A stretch of DNA of 64,000 nt from the NCBI RefSeq assembly GCF_029369745.1, contig NZ_CP120210.1:7378001-7442000 (forward strand). The letters are read 5' to 3'. Of the stretch, positions 1 to 7,589 are shown piece after piece. The translations under genes were made by a program, and so were the position numbers. Under the pieces are notes generated by a model. The model was not told the origin of the DNA. It saw nothing but the letters and a program-made list of their open reading frames with translations, and made no database searches. How positions within the stretch are numbered: position 1 is the first letter of the stretch; each line of letters starts with the position of its first letter. The DNA is from Amycolatopsis sp. QT-25. GTDB lineage: Bacteria; Actinomycetota; Actinomycetes; Mycobacteriales; Pseudonocardiaceae.

Positions 1-161
1 CGGCCGTGCGCGCTTTCATCTTCCGGTTGCCCTGCACCTTTACCTCAAGCACAACGTGCGGACACGCGTCGGGATTCCACCGGAAGGGCGTTGTCCGCTG
101 AGCGCGAACACGGGTCCGCCCGGTGGATGGACACCCGTCCGGAGTAGTCACGGATCCCAGG

Positions 162-180
162 TAAGGTAAGGCGTACCTAA
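162..180 (+). promoter_or_regulatory. IdeR/DtxR iron box
   Basis: The 19 bp at this site read TAAGGTAAGGCGTACCTAA. The IdeR/DtxR consensus is TTAGGTTAGGCTAACCTAA, so 16 of 19 positions agree, including the AGG and CCTAA half-site cores. It lies 15 bp before the GTG start of the FhuF-like gene, so iron-loaded IdeR should block transcription and iron starvation should release it. The site is read directly; the regulation is inferred from the DtxR family. Confidence 0.85.
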
Positions 181-195
181 TGACGGGAGGCCGGT

Positions 196-1122
196 GTGTC
201 TCGACACTACGCTGTCGCGTCCCCAGCGGACGGGCTCAGGGCCTCCCTCTCCAGGATGCCCGAGGACGCCAGGCTCCGCGGAGACGTGCCGGACGGTGAG
301 CCGGACTGGGTCCGCTGCGGCGACCTGCTCGGCGAACCGGCCCGTCTCGTGCGCTGGCGGGAGCGCCTTGCCCGCTGGCTGGCCGAGACGTATCCGGCGG
401 CGCCCGGGATCCCCGATCGTGTCCCGGCGAGCTGGATCCTGTCCTGGTACCTGCACGTCCCGGCCTTCGCCGGTGCGCTGCTGCTGCACCACGAACGCCG
501 TGTCCCGTCGCTGGCGCCGTCCGCGCTGGCGTTCCGGATCGGCGCGGACCGGCCCCATCCCGACTCGGTCGCCGTCCTCGGCGCCGGATTTCACTGCCTC
601 CCGGCCGATCCGGGCTCGGCGCTTCCGGGGGCGGTCGTCGTCCCGGACGAGCGGACGCTGGCGACCGTTTTGCGAGGCCGGTTCGTCGCGCACGCGAGCC
701 GGTTCATCGACGTCTACGGGCCGCTGACGAGGCTCGGGCGGCATCAGCTGTGGGCGGCCGCCACGGACGCGCTCGACAACGCGCTGTGGTCGGCGGGACG
801 GCTGGGCGGGACCCCGGAGGCCGAGGGCGCCGGGGTCGCGGACGCCGCGTTGGTCCTCGAATCGCGGTTCCCGCCGCTCACGTCGGCGTCGAAGGTGACA
901 CCGGCTTCGGGAGCCGACGGCCGCCGCGAGTGGACGAGAAACCGCGAAAGCTGCTGTTTCTCCTATCTGCTGCCCGCGGAACCGGAATGCGGCGGCTGTC
1001 CGCGAATCCGTCAAGGGGTCCAGGCGGGATTCCGGCCCGTCGCGCCCAACGCGCGTTCGAACGTCGTCGCGTCTTCCGCGACGATCACTTCGTCGCCGTA
1101 CACCTTCATCGCCCGCGCCTGA
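196..1122 (+). CDS. FhuF-like ferric-siderophore reductase, (2Fe-2S) protein
   Basis: 308 residues, probable cytoplasmic iron reductase that releases iron from imported ferric siderophores. The C-terminal cluster motif is visible: Cys253-Cys254, then Cys265 and Cys268 (CC-x10-C-x2-C), the hallmark of the FhuF family. The GTG start at 196 follows GGGAGG by five bases and the IdeR box lies just upstream, which fits iron-starvation induction. The frame continues about 37 residues past the cluster motif, and its last 112 bp overlap the 3' end of the opposing DinB-fold gene; FhuF proteins usually stop soon after the cysteines, so this tail is probably non-functional read-through. No siderophore genes are visible in the window. 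Confidence 0.85.
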   Translation: MSRHYAVASPADGLRASLSRMPEDARLRGDVPDGEPDWVRCGDLLGEPARLVRWRERLARWLAETYPAAPGIPDRVPASWILSWYLHVPAFAGALLLHHERRVPSLAPSALAFRIGADRPHPDSVAVLGAGFHCLPADPGSALPGAVVVPDERTLATVLRGRFVAHASRFIDVYGPLTRLGRHQLWAAATDALDNALWSAGRLGGTPEAEGAGVADAALVLESRFPPLTSASKVTPASGADGRREWTRNRESCCFSYLLPAEPECGGCPRIRQGVQAGFRPVAPNARSNVVASSATITSSPYTFIARA

Positions 1123-1592
1123 GCACCGATCTCCAGCGCGATGGCGTACACGGCGTCGGCGACTTCGGGGAGGACGGCGAACTCCGCGCCGGTCGCCTTG
1201 GTGAGGTCCCAGCCGTGGAAGACGAACTCGTCCAGCACCATGCAACCCGCCATCGACGCGGGCATCGGCCGGCCGCCGAAGGTGGTCTGGCCCTGCCACG
1301 CCTCAGCAGTGCCGAAGACGTCCACGAGCCGCGCGGTCTGCTTCTCGAGGTCACCGAGCCATTCGTCGCCGACGAGCCCCGCCTCCGCCTCACCGGAGGA
1401 CATCTCCGGGGGCGGCGCCTTGAGGCCGGCGGCTTCGAGCCAGGGGCCCCAGTGGAGAAGGTGGTTCAGCAGGGCGCGGACGTCGTATTCGGCGCACGGG
1501 GTGCGGGCGGCGAAGTCGGACTCGCCGATCTCGCGCAGGATTCCGACGAATTCCTCGGCGGCGGGGACGATCAGGGTGGCGTGTTCGGACAT
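1011..1592 (-). CDS. TIGR03086-type DinB-fold metal-binding protein
   Basis: 193 residues, related to the N-terminal domain of mycothiol-dependent maleylpyruvate isomerase (MDMPI_N/DinB superfamily, four-helix bundle). Characteristic stretches are the PCAEYDVRALLNHLL segment near residue 33 and FHGWDLTKATG near residue 125, which carry the histidines expected to bind a divalent metal. The reaction is unknown; members of this family in mycothiol-producing actinobacteria are often suspected thiol-dependent transferases. It is transcribed away from the AraC regulator that starts 66 bp upstream, so that regulator may control it. Its 3' end overlaps the FhuF-like gene on the other strand. Confidence 0.82.
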   Translation of the reverse strand: MSEHATLIVPAAEEFVGILREIGESDFAARTPCAEYDVRALLNHLLHWGPWLEAAGLKAPPPEMSSGEAEAGLVGDEWLGDLEKQTARLVDVFGTAEAWQGQTTFGGRPMPASMAGCMVLDEFVFHGWDLTKATGAEFAVLPEVADAVYAIALEIGAQARAMKVYGDEVIVAEDATTFERALGATGRNPAWTP

Positions 1593-1658
1593 GGGGGCAT
1601 GAGTTCACGGAACCCCGCGCACCGTCTTGAAGAAACGCGACAGGGCTAGGTTGGGTGG

Positions 1659-2498
1659 GTGAGCGGGCACCGGATCCCGGCGGGGATCGTCGACGCGCGG
1701 CAGGCGAAGTTCGACCTCGTCCGCCATCGGCCCGCTCCGGCGCTGCGCCCGTTCGTCGACCACCACTGGGTGCTGCGCTGGGATCTGGGCGGCGGTCCGC
1801 CCCACGAACAGGTGGTACTGCCCAATCTCGCGGTGCACGTCACGTTCTTCCGCGACGCGGAAGGCGCGTTCGGACCGGCGAAACGGCCTTTCCGCTACAC
1901 CGTCGCCGGCCGGGACCGAGGTATCGGCGTGCGATTCCGGCCAGGGGCTTTCCGGGCATTCCTCACCGGCCCGGTCACGATGATCTCCGGCGGTTCCGTT
2001 CCGCTCACCGATCTCTTCCCCGGCGCCGGACCGGTGACGGAATCGGTACGCAATGCGACGAACGACTTCGAAATGGTCCGCCGGTGCGAGGAACTGCTCC
2101 TCGCGAAAGAGCCCGTGCTCACCGCCGCGGCCGGGACGGCCATCGAAGCGGTCGAAACAATCGCGGCCGATCCGGCCATTACCAGAGTCGGCGAGTTGTC
2201 AAGCCGAACGGGCCTGTCTCAGCGAACCTTGCAACGCCTGTTCGCCGAACATGTCGGCGCCACCCCCAAATGGGCGATTCAGGTATACCGATTGAACGAG
2301 GCGGCGGCACGGATCGCCGCCGAGGAACGGCCGGACTACGCGGAACTGGCGACCGAGCTGGGCTACAGCGACCAAGCGCACTTCATCCGGGATTTCCGCT
2401 CCGTGACCGGATGGGCGCCCACCGAGTACGCCCGCTTGAACCGTGTACAAGAACAAGAAAGCCGCCGGGAAAAGTTTCCCGGCGGCGGGCGAGTCTGA
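1659..2498 (+). CDS. AraC-family transcriptional regulator
   Basis: 279 residues. The N-terminal half (residues about 15-130) begins with the VRHRPAPALRPFVDHHW pattern of the DUF6597-type ligand domain found in actinobacterial AraC regulators. Two helix-turn-helix units follow, one around LSSRTGLSQRTLQRLFAEHV and one around ELATELGYSDQAHFIRDF, the second carrying the classic AraC signature. GTG start at 1659. It diverges from the DinB-fold gene, a common arrangement for a regulator and its target. The last codons encode a strong inverted repeat that doubles as the transcription terminator of lsr2 on the other strand. The effector is not predictable. Confidence 0.88.
   Translation: MSGHRIPAGIVDARQAKFDLVRHRPAPALRPFVDHHWVLRWDLGGGPPHEQVVLPNLAVHVTFFRDAEGAFGPAKRPFRYTVAGRDRGIGVRFRPGAFRAFLTGPVTMISGGSVPLTDLFPGAGPVTESVRNATNDFEMVRRCEELLLAKEPVLTAAAGTAIEAVETIAADPAITRVGELSSRTGLSQRTLQRLFAEHVGATPKWAIQVYRLNEAAARIAAEERPDYAELATELGYSDQAHFIRDFRSVTGWAPTEYARLNRVQEQESRREKFPGGGRV
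2461..2486 (-). terminator. Hairpin terminator of lsr2, inside the araC-type 3' end
   Basis: Two perfect 12-bp arms, GCCGCCGGGAAA and TTTCCCGGCGGC, separated by two bases. Read on the minus strand it lies just after the lsr2 stop and is followed by TTTCTTGTTCTTG, a T-rich tract, so it fits a rho-independent terminator. It is coding sequence for the C-terminus of the opposing AraC-type gene, whose stop lies 10 bp further on. Confidence 0.7.
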
Positions 2499-2504
2499 AA
2501 GACC

Positions 2505-2858
2505 TCAGTTCTTCTTGTGGTATGCCTCCACGACCTCGGACGGGATACGTCCACGGTCGGAAACCTGGAAGCCGTTCTTGCGGGCCCAGGCGCGAATGGC
2601 CTGGTTCTGCTCGCGGTCCACGGTCGCGGGGCGGGCGGCGGCCTTCACGCCGGCGACCGGACGAATGGCGGTGCGCTTGCGGCCACCCGCGCGACGGGCG
2701 TGCTCCACATACTGGGCCAGCGCGTCACGGAGCTCTTCCGCGTTTTCCGCGGAAAGGTCGATCTGGTAGCTGACACCGTCCAAACCGAACTCGACGGTCT
2801 CTTCCGCCTCAGTGCCGTCGAGGTCGTCGACGAGCGAGACGAGCACCTTCTGTGCCAT
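2505..2858 (-). CDS. lsr2: Lsr2, H-NS-like nucleoid-associated silencer
   Basis: 117 residues. Lsr2 binds the minor groove of AT-rich DNA, bridges it and silences horizontally acquired genes. The N-terminal beta/helix oligomerisation domain covers residues 1-60 (MAQKVLVSLVDDLDG start). The C-terminal DNA-binding domain ends in AIRAWARKNGFQVSDRGRIP, which holds the R-G-R AT-hook-like residues that insert in the minor groove. Length and sequence are typical. AGGAGG precedes the ATG by six bases. It lies downstream of lysS as in mycobacteria, and the interval between the two is unusually AT-rich for this genome. Confidence 0.97.
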   Translation of the reverse strand: MAQKVLVSLVDDLDGTEAEETVEFGLDGVSYQIDLSAENAEELRDALAQYVEHARRAGGRKRTAIRPVAGVKAAARPATVDREQNQAIRAWARKNGFQVSDRGRIPSEVVEAYHKKN

Positions 2859-3009
2859 CTGTTTCCTCCTGCTGGGGGCTTACACGAATGATCTGGTACG
2901 GGGCATGCCCCGGACAGAAGACTTTGTCTAGCGACATTAATACCCGCTACCGAGACATAACGCAAATCTTGTTTACGAGAACGATCGAGGTATCTGTCAC
3001 GCGGACGGG

Positions 3010-4521
3010 TTATTCGGGTCGGACGAGCGGGAAGAGGATGGTCTCCCGGATACCAAGGCCGGTCAGCGCCATCAGCAACCGGTCGATCCCCATTCCGACA
3101 CCACCGCTCGGCGGCATTCCGTACTCGAGCGCACGGAGGAAATCCTCATCCAGGTTCATGGCCTCACTATCACCCTGCGCACCCAGCCGGGCCTGTTCCA
3201 CCAGCCGCTGACGCTCCACCACGGGATCGACCAGCTCGGAGTATCCGGTGGCCAGTTCGAATCCGCGCACGTACAGATCCCACTTCTCGGCCACCCCCGG
3301 CTTGCTGCGGTGTTGCCTGGTCAGCGGGGATGTCTCCACCGGAAAATCACGGACAAAAGTGGGGGCGTGGAGATGATCTCCGACGAGATGTTCCCAAAGT
3401 TCTTCGACGAGTTTGCCGTGACCTAACTTCGGGTCGAGCTCCAGCTCTCGCGCTTCGGCATAGGAACGCAGCTTGTCCGCCGATGTCTCGGGAGTGACCT
3501 CTTCCGACAACGCCTCGGACAGCGACTCGTACATTCCGAGCGTGGTCCACTCGCCGGACAGGTCGTACTCCGAACCGTCGGCGAGAGTGACCACCTGAGT
3601 ACCGAGAACGTTCTGCGCCGCCTCCTGGACGAGCTGGCGCGTCATCACCGCATTGGAGTCATAGGTCGCATACGCTTCGTAGTACTCGAGCATCGCGAAC
3701 TCCGGCGAGTGGGACGAGTCGCTGCCCTCGTTCCGGAAGTTCCGGTTGATCTCGAAGACCTTCTCGATACCGCCGACCACGCAACGCTTGAGGTACAGCT
3801 CCGGCGCGATCCTCAAGTAGAGGTCGAGGTCGAAGGCATTCGAATGCGTGACGAATGGCCGGGCCGCCGCGCCGCCGTGCAGTGTTTGCAGCATCGGGGT
3901 CTCGACCTCGAGGAATCCCCGGCCGTGAAACGAGTCACGCAGGGAACGCAGCACACCGGCCCGGGTACGGACCACGTCCCGCGCCTTGGGACGCACGATC
4001 AGATCGACATAACGCTGCCGGATCCGCGTTTCCTCGGCCAGCTCTTTGTACATCACCGGCAACGGGCGCAACGCTTTCGACGTGATCCGCCAGGAGTCGG
4101 CCAGCACGGAAAGCTCACCGCGCTTGGAGGTGATGACCTCGCCGGAGACGAATACGTGATCGCCGAGATCGACATCGGACTTCCACGCCGCGAGCGCGTC
4201 CGCACCCACCTTCGCGAGGCTGATCATCGCCTGCAACTCGGTGCCGTCGCCTTCACGGAGACTTGCGAAACACAGTTTGCCGGTATTGCGCATGAACATG
4301 ACCCGGCCGGTGACGCCGACGATCTCGCCGGTGGCGGTGTCGGCGGGAAGACCGGAATGCTTCTCGCGCACTTCGGCGAGCGAGTGCGTCCGGGGCACCT
4401 CGACCGGATACGGATCGATACCCTCCGCGATTATCCGGTCGCGCTTGTCCCGGCGCACCCGCATCTGTTCCGGCAGGTCTTCGTCGGGGCTCACGCCCTC
4501 GGATGCGGGGATTTCAGTCAT
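3010..4521 (-). CDS. lysS: Lysine--tRNA ligase (class II)
   Basis: 503 residues, charges tRNA-Lys with lysine in an ATP-dependent reaction. The anticodon-binding OB fold occupies about residues 60-170. The class II catalytic domain follows, with motif 2 around FRNEGSDSSHSPEFAMLEYY and motif 3 GMGIDRLLMALTG near the C-terminus. This is a cytoplasmic housekeeping enzyme of normal bacterial length. It is transcribed away from the methyltransferase pair that starts 96 bp upstream. Lysyl-tRNA synthetase followed by lsr2 is conserved synteny in mycobacteria and relatives. Confidence 0.97.
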   Translation of the reverse strand: MTEIPASEGVSPDEDLPEQMRVRRDKRDRIIAEGIDPYPVEVPRTHSLAEVREKHSGLPADTATGEIVGVTGRVMFMRNTGKLCFASLREGDGTELQAMISLAKVGADALAAWKSDVDLGDHVFVSGEVITSKRGELSVLADSWRITSKALRPLPVMYKELAEETRIRQRYVDLIVRPKARDVVRTRAGVLRSLRDSFHGRGFLEVETPMLQTLHGGAAARPFVTHSNAFDLDLYLRIAPELYLKRCVVGGIEKVFEINRNFRNEGSDSSHSPEFAMLEYYEAYATYDSNAVMTRQLVQEAAQNVLGTQVVTLADGSEYDLSGEWTTLGMYESLSEALSEEVTPETSADKLRSYAEARELELDPKLGHGKLVEELWEHLVGDHLHAPTFVRDFPVETSPLTRQHRSKPGVAEKWDLYVRGFELATGYSELVDPVVERQRLVEQARLGAQGDSEAMNLDEDFLRALEYGMPPSGGVGMGIDRLLMALTGLGIRETILFPLVRPE

Positions 4522-4617
4522 GGCGCACAGCGTACGAACCCGCCGCTTCCCTACGCCAACCGGATTACCTTTTCCGAGTCCGGACCGGCCGGTTTTCTCT
4601 CCATTAACCTGGTTCGC

Positions 4618-5391
4618 GTGAACTCATCCACTCCCGGCATCGAACCCGGACTGCACGCCCGCCGAGCCGCCTCGTTCGGCGCGAAGGCCGCCGCCTATGC
4701 CGCACATCGGCCGGACTACCCGGAAAAGGCACTGGCCTGGGGGCTGGCCGGCGTCAGGGGAACCCCGGAACGGGTCCTCGACCTCGGCGCGGGCACCGGC
4801 AAGGTCAGCCAGGGCCTGCTCGCACTGGGTGTCGCGGTCACCGCGGTCGACCCGGACGCGCAGATGCTCGCGGAGCTCACCAAGGCACTCCCCACCGTGA
4901 CCCCGCTCATCGGGACGGCCGAGGAGATCCCGCTGCCGGACGGATCCGTGGACGCCGTGGTGGTGGGCCAGGCGGTCCACTGGTTCGACCTCGACCGGGC
5001 CTACCCGGAGATGGCCAGGGTGCTTCGGCCGGGTGGAGTCGTTGTGGCGCTGTGGAACCACGACGACGAGTCGACGGCCTGGCTGGCCGAGTTCAACACG
5101 CTGATCAGAAGTTCGGCGAGCAGGCGCTGGCTGAGCGACTACGAATCGCTGCCGGTTCACGAAGCCTTCGAACCGTTCGAGAAGCAGATCTTCGGCCACA
5201 AGCAGCCAAGGACGGCGGAAAGCCTGGTGGAGACGATCGCCACCCATTCGCATCTGCTGGTGGCCCCGGAAGCGGAACGCGCCGCCAAACTGCGCGCGGC
5301 ACGGGAATTCCTCGACCGGAACCCGGAAACCGCCTCGGGCGAATTCGACGTTCCGCTCACCACCACGGTCTTCCGGGCGGGCAAACGATGA
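4618..5391 (+). CDS. Class I SAM-dependent methyltransferase
   Basis: 257 residues from the GTG at 4618; the open frame extends much further upstream but that part is antisense to lysS and is not protein-like. The Rossmann SAM-binding loop is VLDLGAGTGKVSQGLLALG (motif I) with the acidic residue of motif II in VTAVDPDAQML. Motif post-I is VVVGQAVHWFDLDRAYPEMARVL, the HWF pattern typical of the Methyltransf_11/UbiE-like group. The substrate is unknown. Its stop codon overlaps the start of the next methyltransferase gene (ATGA), so the two are translationally coupled. Confidence 0.85.
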   Translation: MNSSTPGIEPGLHARRAASFGAKAAAYAAHRPDYPEKALAWGLAGVRGTPERVLDLGAGTGKVSQGLLALGVAVTAVDPDAQMLAELTKALPTVTPLIGTAEEIPLPDGSVDAVVVGQAVHWFDLDRAYPEMARVLRPGGVVVALWNHDDESTAWLAEFNTLIRSSASRRWLSDYESLPVHEAFEPFEKQIFGHKQPRTAESLVETIATHSHLLVAPEAERAAKLRAAREFLDRNPETASGEFDVPLTTTVFRAGKR

Positions 5392-6152
5392 CCGACTGGC
5401 AGGCCACGTTCACCGCGACGTTCGGCGCGCCCGCCTCGGCGGTTTCCGCGCGGATCTGGGCCGAAACGTACGGTGACGAGTACCCCGCCGAACTGGACAC
5501 CTACAGCTTCGTGACCCGGACCGACCTCCGCGCCATCACGGCCGGGACGCGACTGGAACCGGGCGGGCGGCTGGCCGACATCGGCTGCGGGCGCGGCGGT
5601 CCGGGGCTGTGGGTGGCCGCGCGGACCCGCGCGAGGCTCACCGGCGTCGACATCGCGGAGACGGCGCTGGCTTCGGCGCGGCGTCGCGCGGAGACGGCGC
5701 CGGAGGTGGAAGCGGCCGAGTTCAAGGTGGGCAGCTTCTCGGACACGGGATTGGAGGACGCGTCGTCCGACGCGGTGATGAGCGTCGATGCGTTGCTGTT
5801 CGCGCCCGACAAGCGGCGCGCCTGCGAGGAGTTCGCGCGGATCCTCGTGCCCGGCGGGCGTTTGCTCGTCACGACCTGGGACTTCGACGGGCAGCCGGAG
5901 AACCGGCCGCCACAGGTGCCCGACCACCGGCCGTTGCTGGCGGCGGCGGGGTTCGACGTCCTTTCCTATGAAGAGACGCCGGATTGGCGGACGCGGCAGC
6001 GGCGGACGATGGAACTCTCGCTGGAACGCGTGGCGGAACTGGCGGCGGAATCCGGCGCGGATCCGGCGAACCTGCGGGCGAGCCTCGAACTGGCCCTGCG
6101 GAACCAGGACCTGATGACACGGCGGGTGCTGATCGTCGCCTCGCGCCGCTGA
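5388..6152 (+). CDS. Class I SAM-dependent methyltransferase
   Basis: 254 residues. The SAM-binding motif I reads LADIGCGRGGPGLWVA and motif II LTGVDIAETALASA; motif IV lies around SSDAVMSVDALLFAPDKR. It is not a close copy of the preceding methyltransferase: motif I and the C-terminal half differ, so this is a coupled pair of distinct enzymes rather than a recent duplication. The start ATG at 5388 overlaps the previous stop by four bases. The substrate cannot be told from the sequence. The gene ends before a dense array of inverted repeats that separates it from convergent coaX. Confidence 0.85.
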   Translation: MTDWQATFTATFGAPASAVSARIWAETYGDEYPAELDTYSFVTRTDLRAITAGTRLEPGGRLADIGCGRGGPGLWVAARTRARLTGVDIAETALASARRRAETAPEVEAAEFKVGSFSDTGLEDASSDAVMSVDALLFAPDKRRACEEFARILVPGGRLLVTTWDFDGQPENRPPQVPDHRPLLAAAGFDVLSYEETPDWRTRQRRTMELSLERVAELAAESGADPANLRASLELALRNQDLMTRRVLIVASRR

Positions 6153-6169
6153 CCGACGGCGTGCCAGGC

Positions 6170-6289
6170 GTGCTCGAAGCCGTAACTCGCGTGTTCGCGG
6201 CCGTAACTCGCGTGTTCGGGGCCGTAATTCATGAGTTACGAGTTCAAGCACGCGAGTCACGGGTTCGAGCACGTGAGTCACGGGTTCGG
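6170..6289. repeat. Array of direct and inverted 21-bp repeats between convergent genes
   Basis: Three tandem copies of about 21 bp built on GCCGTAACTCGCGTGTTCG occur on the left, then a central palindrome CGTAATTCATGAGTTACG, then two or three copies of the same unit in reverse orientation (CACGCGAGTCACGGGTTCG and CACGTGAGTCACGGGTTCG). The whole block can fold into one long imperfect stem. It sits exactly between the converging ends of a methyltransferase gene and coaX, so a bidirectional terminator role is likely; the internal tandem repetition is unusual for a terminator. Confidence 0.75.
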
Positions 6290-7078
6290 TCACGGGCGGG
6301 CGGAGGCGTGGTTCCGTTCGTAGACCAGCCGGAGGCCCAGCAGGGTGAGGTCCGGCGCGTGCTCGGTGATCGTCTCGGACTCCTCGAGCACCAAGGGCGC
6401 GAGGCCGCCGGTCGCGATCACCGCGACCGGATCGGTCCCGCCCGGCGAGAGCTCGCGCTCGATCCGCTTCACCAGGCCGTCGACCTGGCCGGCGAAACCG
6501 TAGAGGATGCCGGATTGCAGGCATTCCACGGTGTTCTTCCCGATCACCGACCGCGGTGGCGCCAGTTCCACCTTGCGCAGCGCCGCGGCCCGCGCGGCCA
6601 GCGCGTCGACCGAGATCTCGATGCCGGGCGCGAACGCGCCGCCGAGGAACTCGCCCTTGGCGGAGATGGCGTCCACATTGGTCGAAGTCCCGAAATCCAC
6701 CACCACGCAAGCGGTGGACGGGTGCAGATGGTGCGCGGCCAGGGTGTTCACCAGCCGGTCCGCGCCCACCTCCTTGGGGTTGTCGACCAGGAGCGGCACG
6801 CCGGTGCGCACTCCCGGCTCGATGACGATCTTCGGCAACCGCCCGTAGTAACGCGAAAGCATGACGCGCAGCTCCCGCAGCACGGCGGGAACCGTGGACA
6901 GCGCGCTGATCCCGGTGATCGCGTCGGCGTGCGAGCCGAGGAGACCGCGCATGGTCAACGCGAGTTCGTCGGCGGTCATCCGCGCGTCGGTGCGCATCCG
7001 CCAGTCACCGATCAGCTCGGGCCCGGAGTACAGGCCGAGCACGATGTTGGTGTTGCCGACGTCGACCGTGAGCAGCAA
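6290..7078 (-). CDS. coaX: Type III pantothenate kinase
   Basis: 262 residues; phosphorylates pantothenate, the first committed step of coenzyme A synthesis. The ASKHA-fold phosphate motifs are clear: DVGNTNIVLGLY at the N-terminus and VVDFGTSTNVDAIS near residue 120, with GGAFAPGI following. Type III enzymes are not feedback-inhibited by CoA. The start is TTG at 7078, four bases after the panD stop, giving the canonical MLLTVDVGNTN beginning. It is the last gene of the panC-panD-coaX set, matching the Rv3602c-Rv3600c order in M. tuberculosis. Confidence 0.95.
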   Translation of the reverse strand: MLLTVDVGNTNIVLGLYSGPELIGDWRMRTDARMTADELALTMRGLLGSHADAITGISALSTVPAVLRELRVMLSRYYGRLPKIVIEPGVRTGVPLLVDNPKEVGADRLVNTLAAHHLHPSTACVVVDFGTSTNVDAISAKGEFLGGAFAPGIEISVDALAARAAALRKVELAPPRSVIGKNTVECLQSGILYGFAGQVDGLVKRIERELSPGGTDPVAVIATGGLAPLVLEESETITEHAPDLTLLGLRLVYERNHASARP

Positions 7079-7082
7079 GGGC

Positions 7083-7577
7083 TCAGCTTTCGGCGTGCAG
7101 CAGCGCGTCGAGACGGCGGGCGTCGGCGGTTTCGGCGACCGGGAAGGTCATCGTGTCGTCGTCGGCCAGCGTCACGGTGCCGCTCAACAACCCGGAACCC
7201 TCCGGCGCGTGGCCGGGGTTGGTGCCCTTCTCGACGATCCGGTTGTCCGCGTCGACGAAGACGACCCGCGGCCGGAACGAGGCCGCTTCGGTGTTCTCCA
7301 TCTGCGCGTACGAAATCAGGATCACCAGATCCCCGGGGTGCACCAGATGCGCCGCGGCACCGTTGATGCCGAGCACGCCGCTGCCGCGTTCGCCCGCGAT
7401 CACGTAGGTCTCGAGCCGCGCGCCGTTGGTGACGTCCACAATGGACACCTGTTCGCCCGGCAGCAGATCCGCCGCGTCCATCAGGTCCTCGTCGACGGTC
7501 ACCGAACCGACGTAGTGGAGATCGGCCTGGGTGACCGTCGCCCGGTGGATCTTGGATTTCAGCATGGTGCGGTACAT
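7083..7577 (-). CDS. panD: Aspartate 1-decarboxylase (pyruvoyl enzyme)
   Basis: 164 residues; makes beta-alanine from aspartate for pantothenate. The proenzyme self-cleaves at Gly24-Ser25 (in ADLHYVGSVTVD) to generate the pyruvoyl cofactor on the new N-terminal Ser25. The MYRTMLKSKIHRATVTQADL start closely matches mycobacterial PanD. The body is typical; the C-terminal tail after about residue 135 is longer than in E. coli PanD (about 126 residues), as usual in actinobacteria. It lies 12 bp after panC and 4 bp before coaX. Confidence 0.96.
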   Translation of the reverse strand: MYRTMLKSKIHRATVTQADLHYVGSVTVDEDLMDAADLLPGEQVSIVDVTNGARLETYVIAGERGSGVLGINGAAAHLVHPGDLVILISYAQMENTEAASFRPRVVFVDADNRIVEKGTNPGHAPEGSGLLSGTVTLADDDTMTFPVAETADARRLDALLHAES

Positions 7578-7589
7578 CGTGGACTCTCC

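Noticed and set aside
5157..6710. Open reading frame of 517 codons on the minus strand opposite the methyltransferases
   Set aside because: Arg/Gly/Pro-rich translation with no family pattern, and it runs antisense to two clear methyltransferase genes and coaX; typical high-GC shadow frame.
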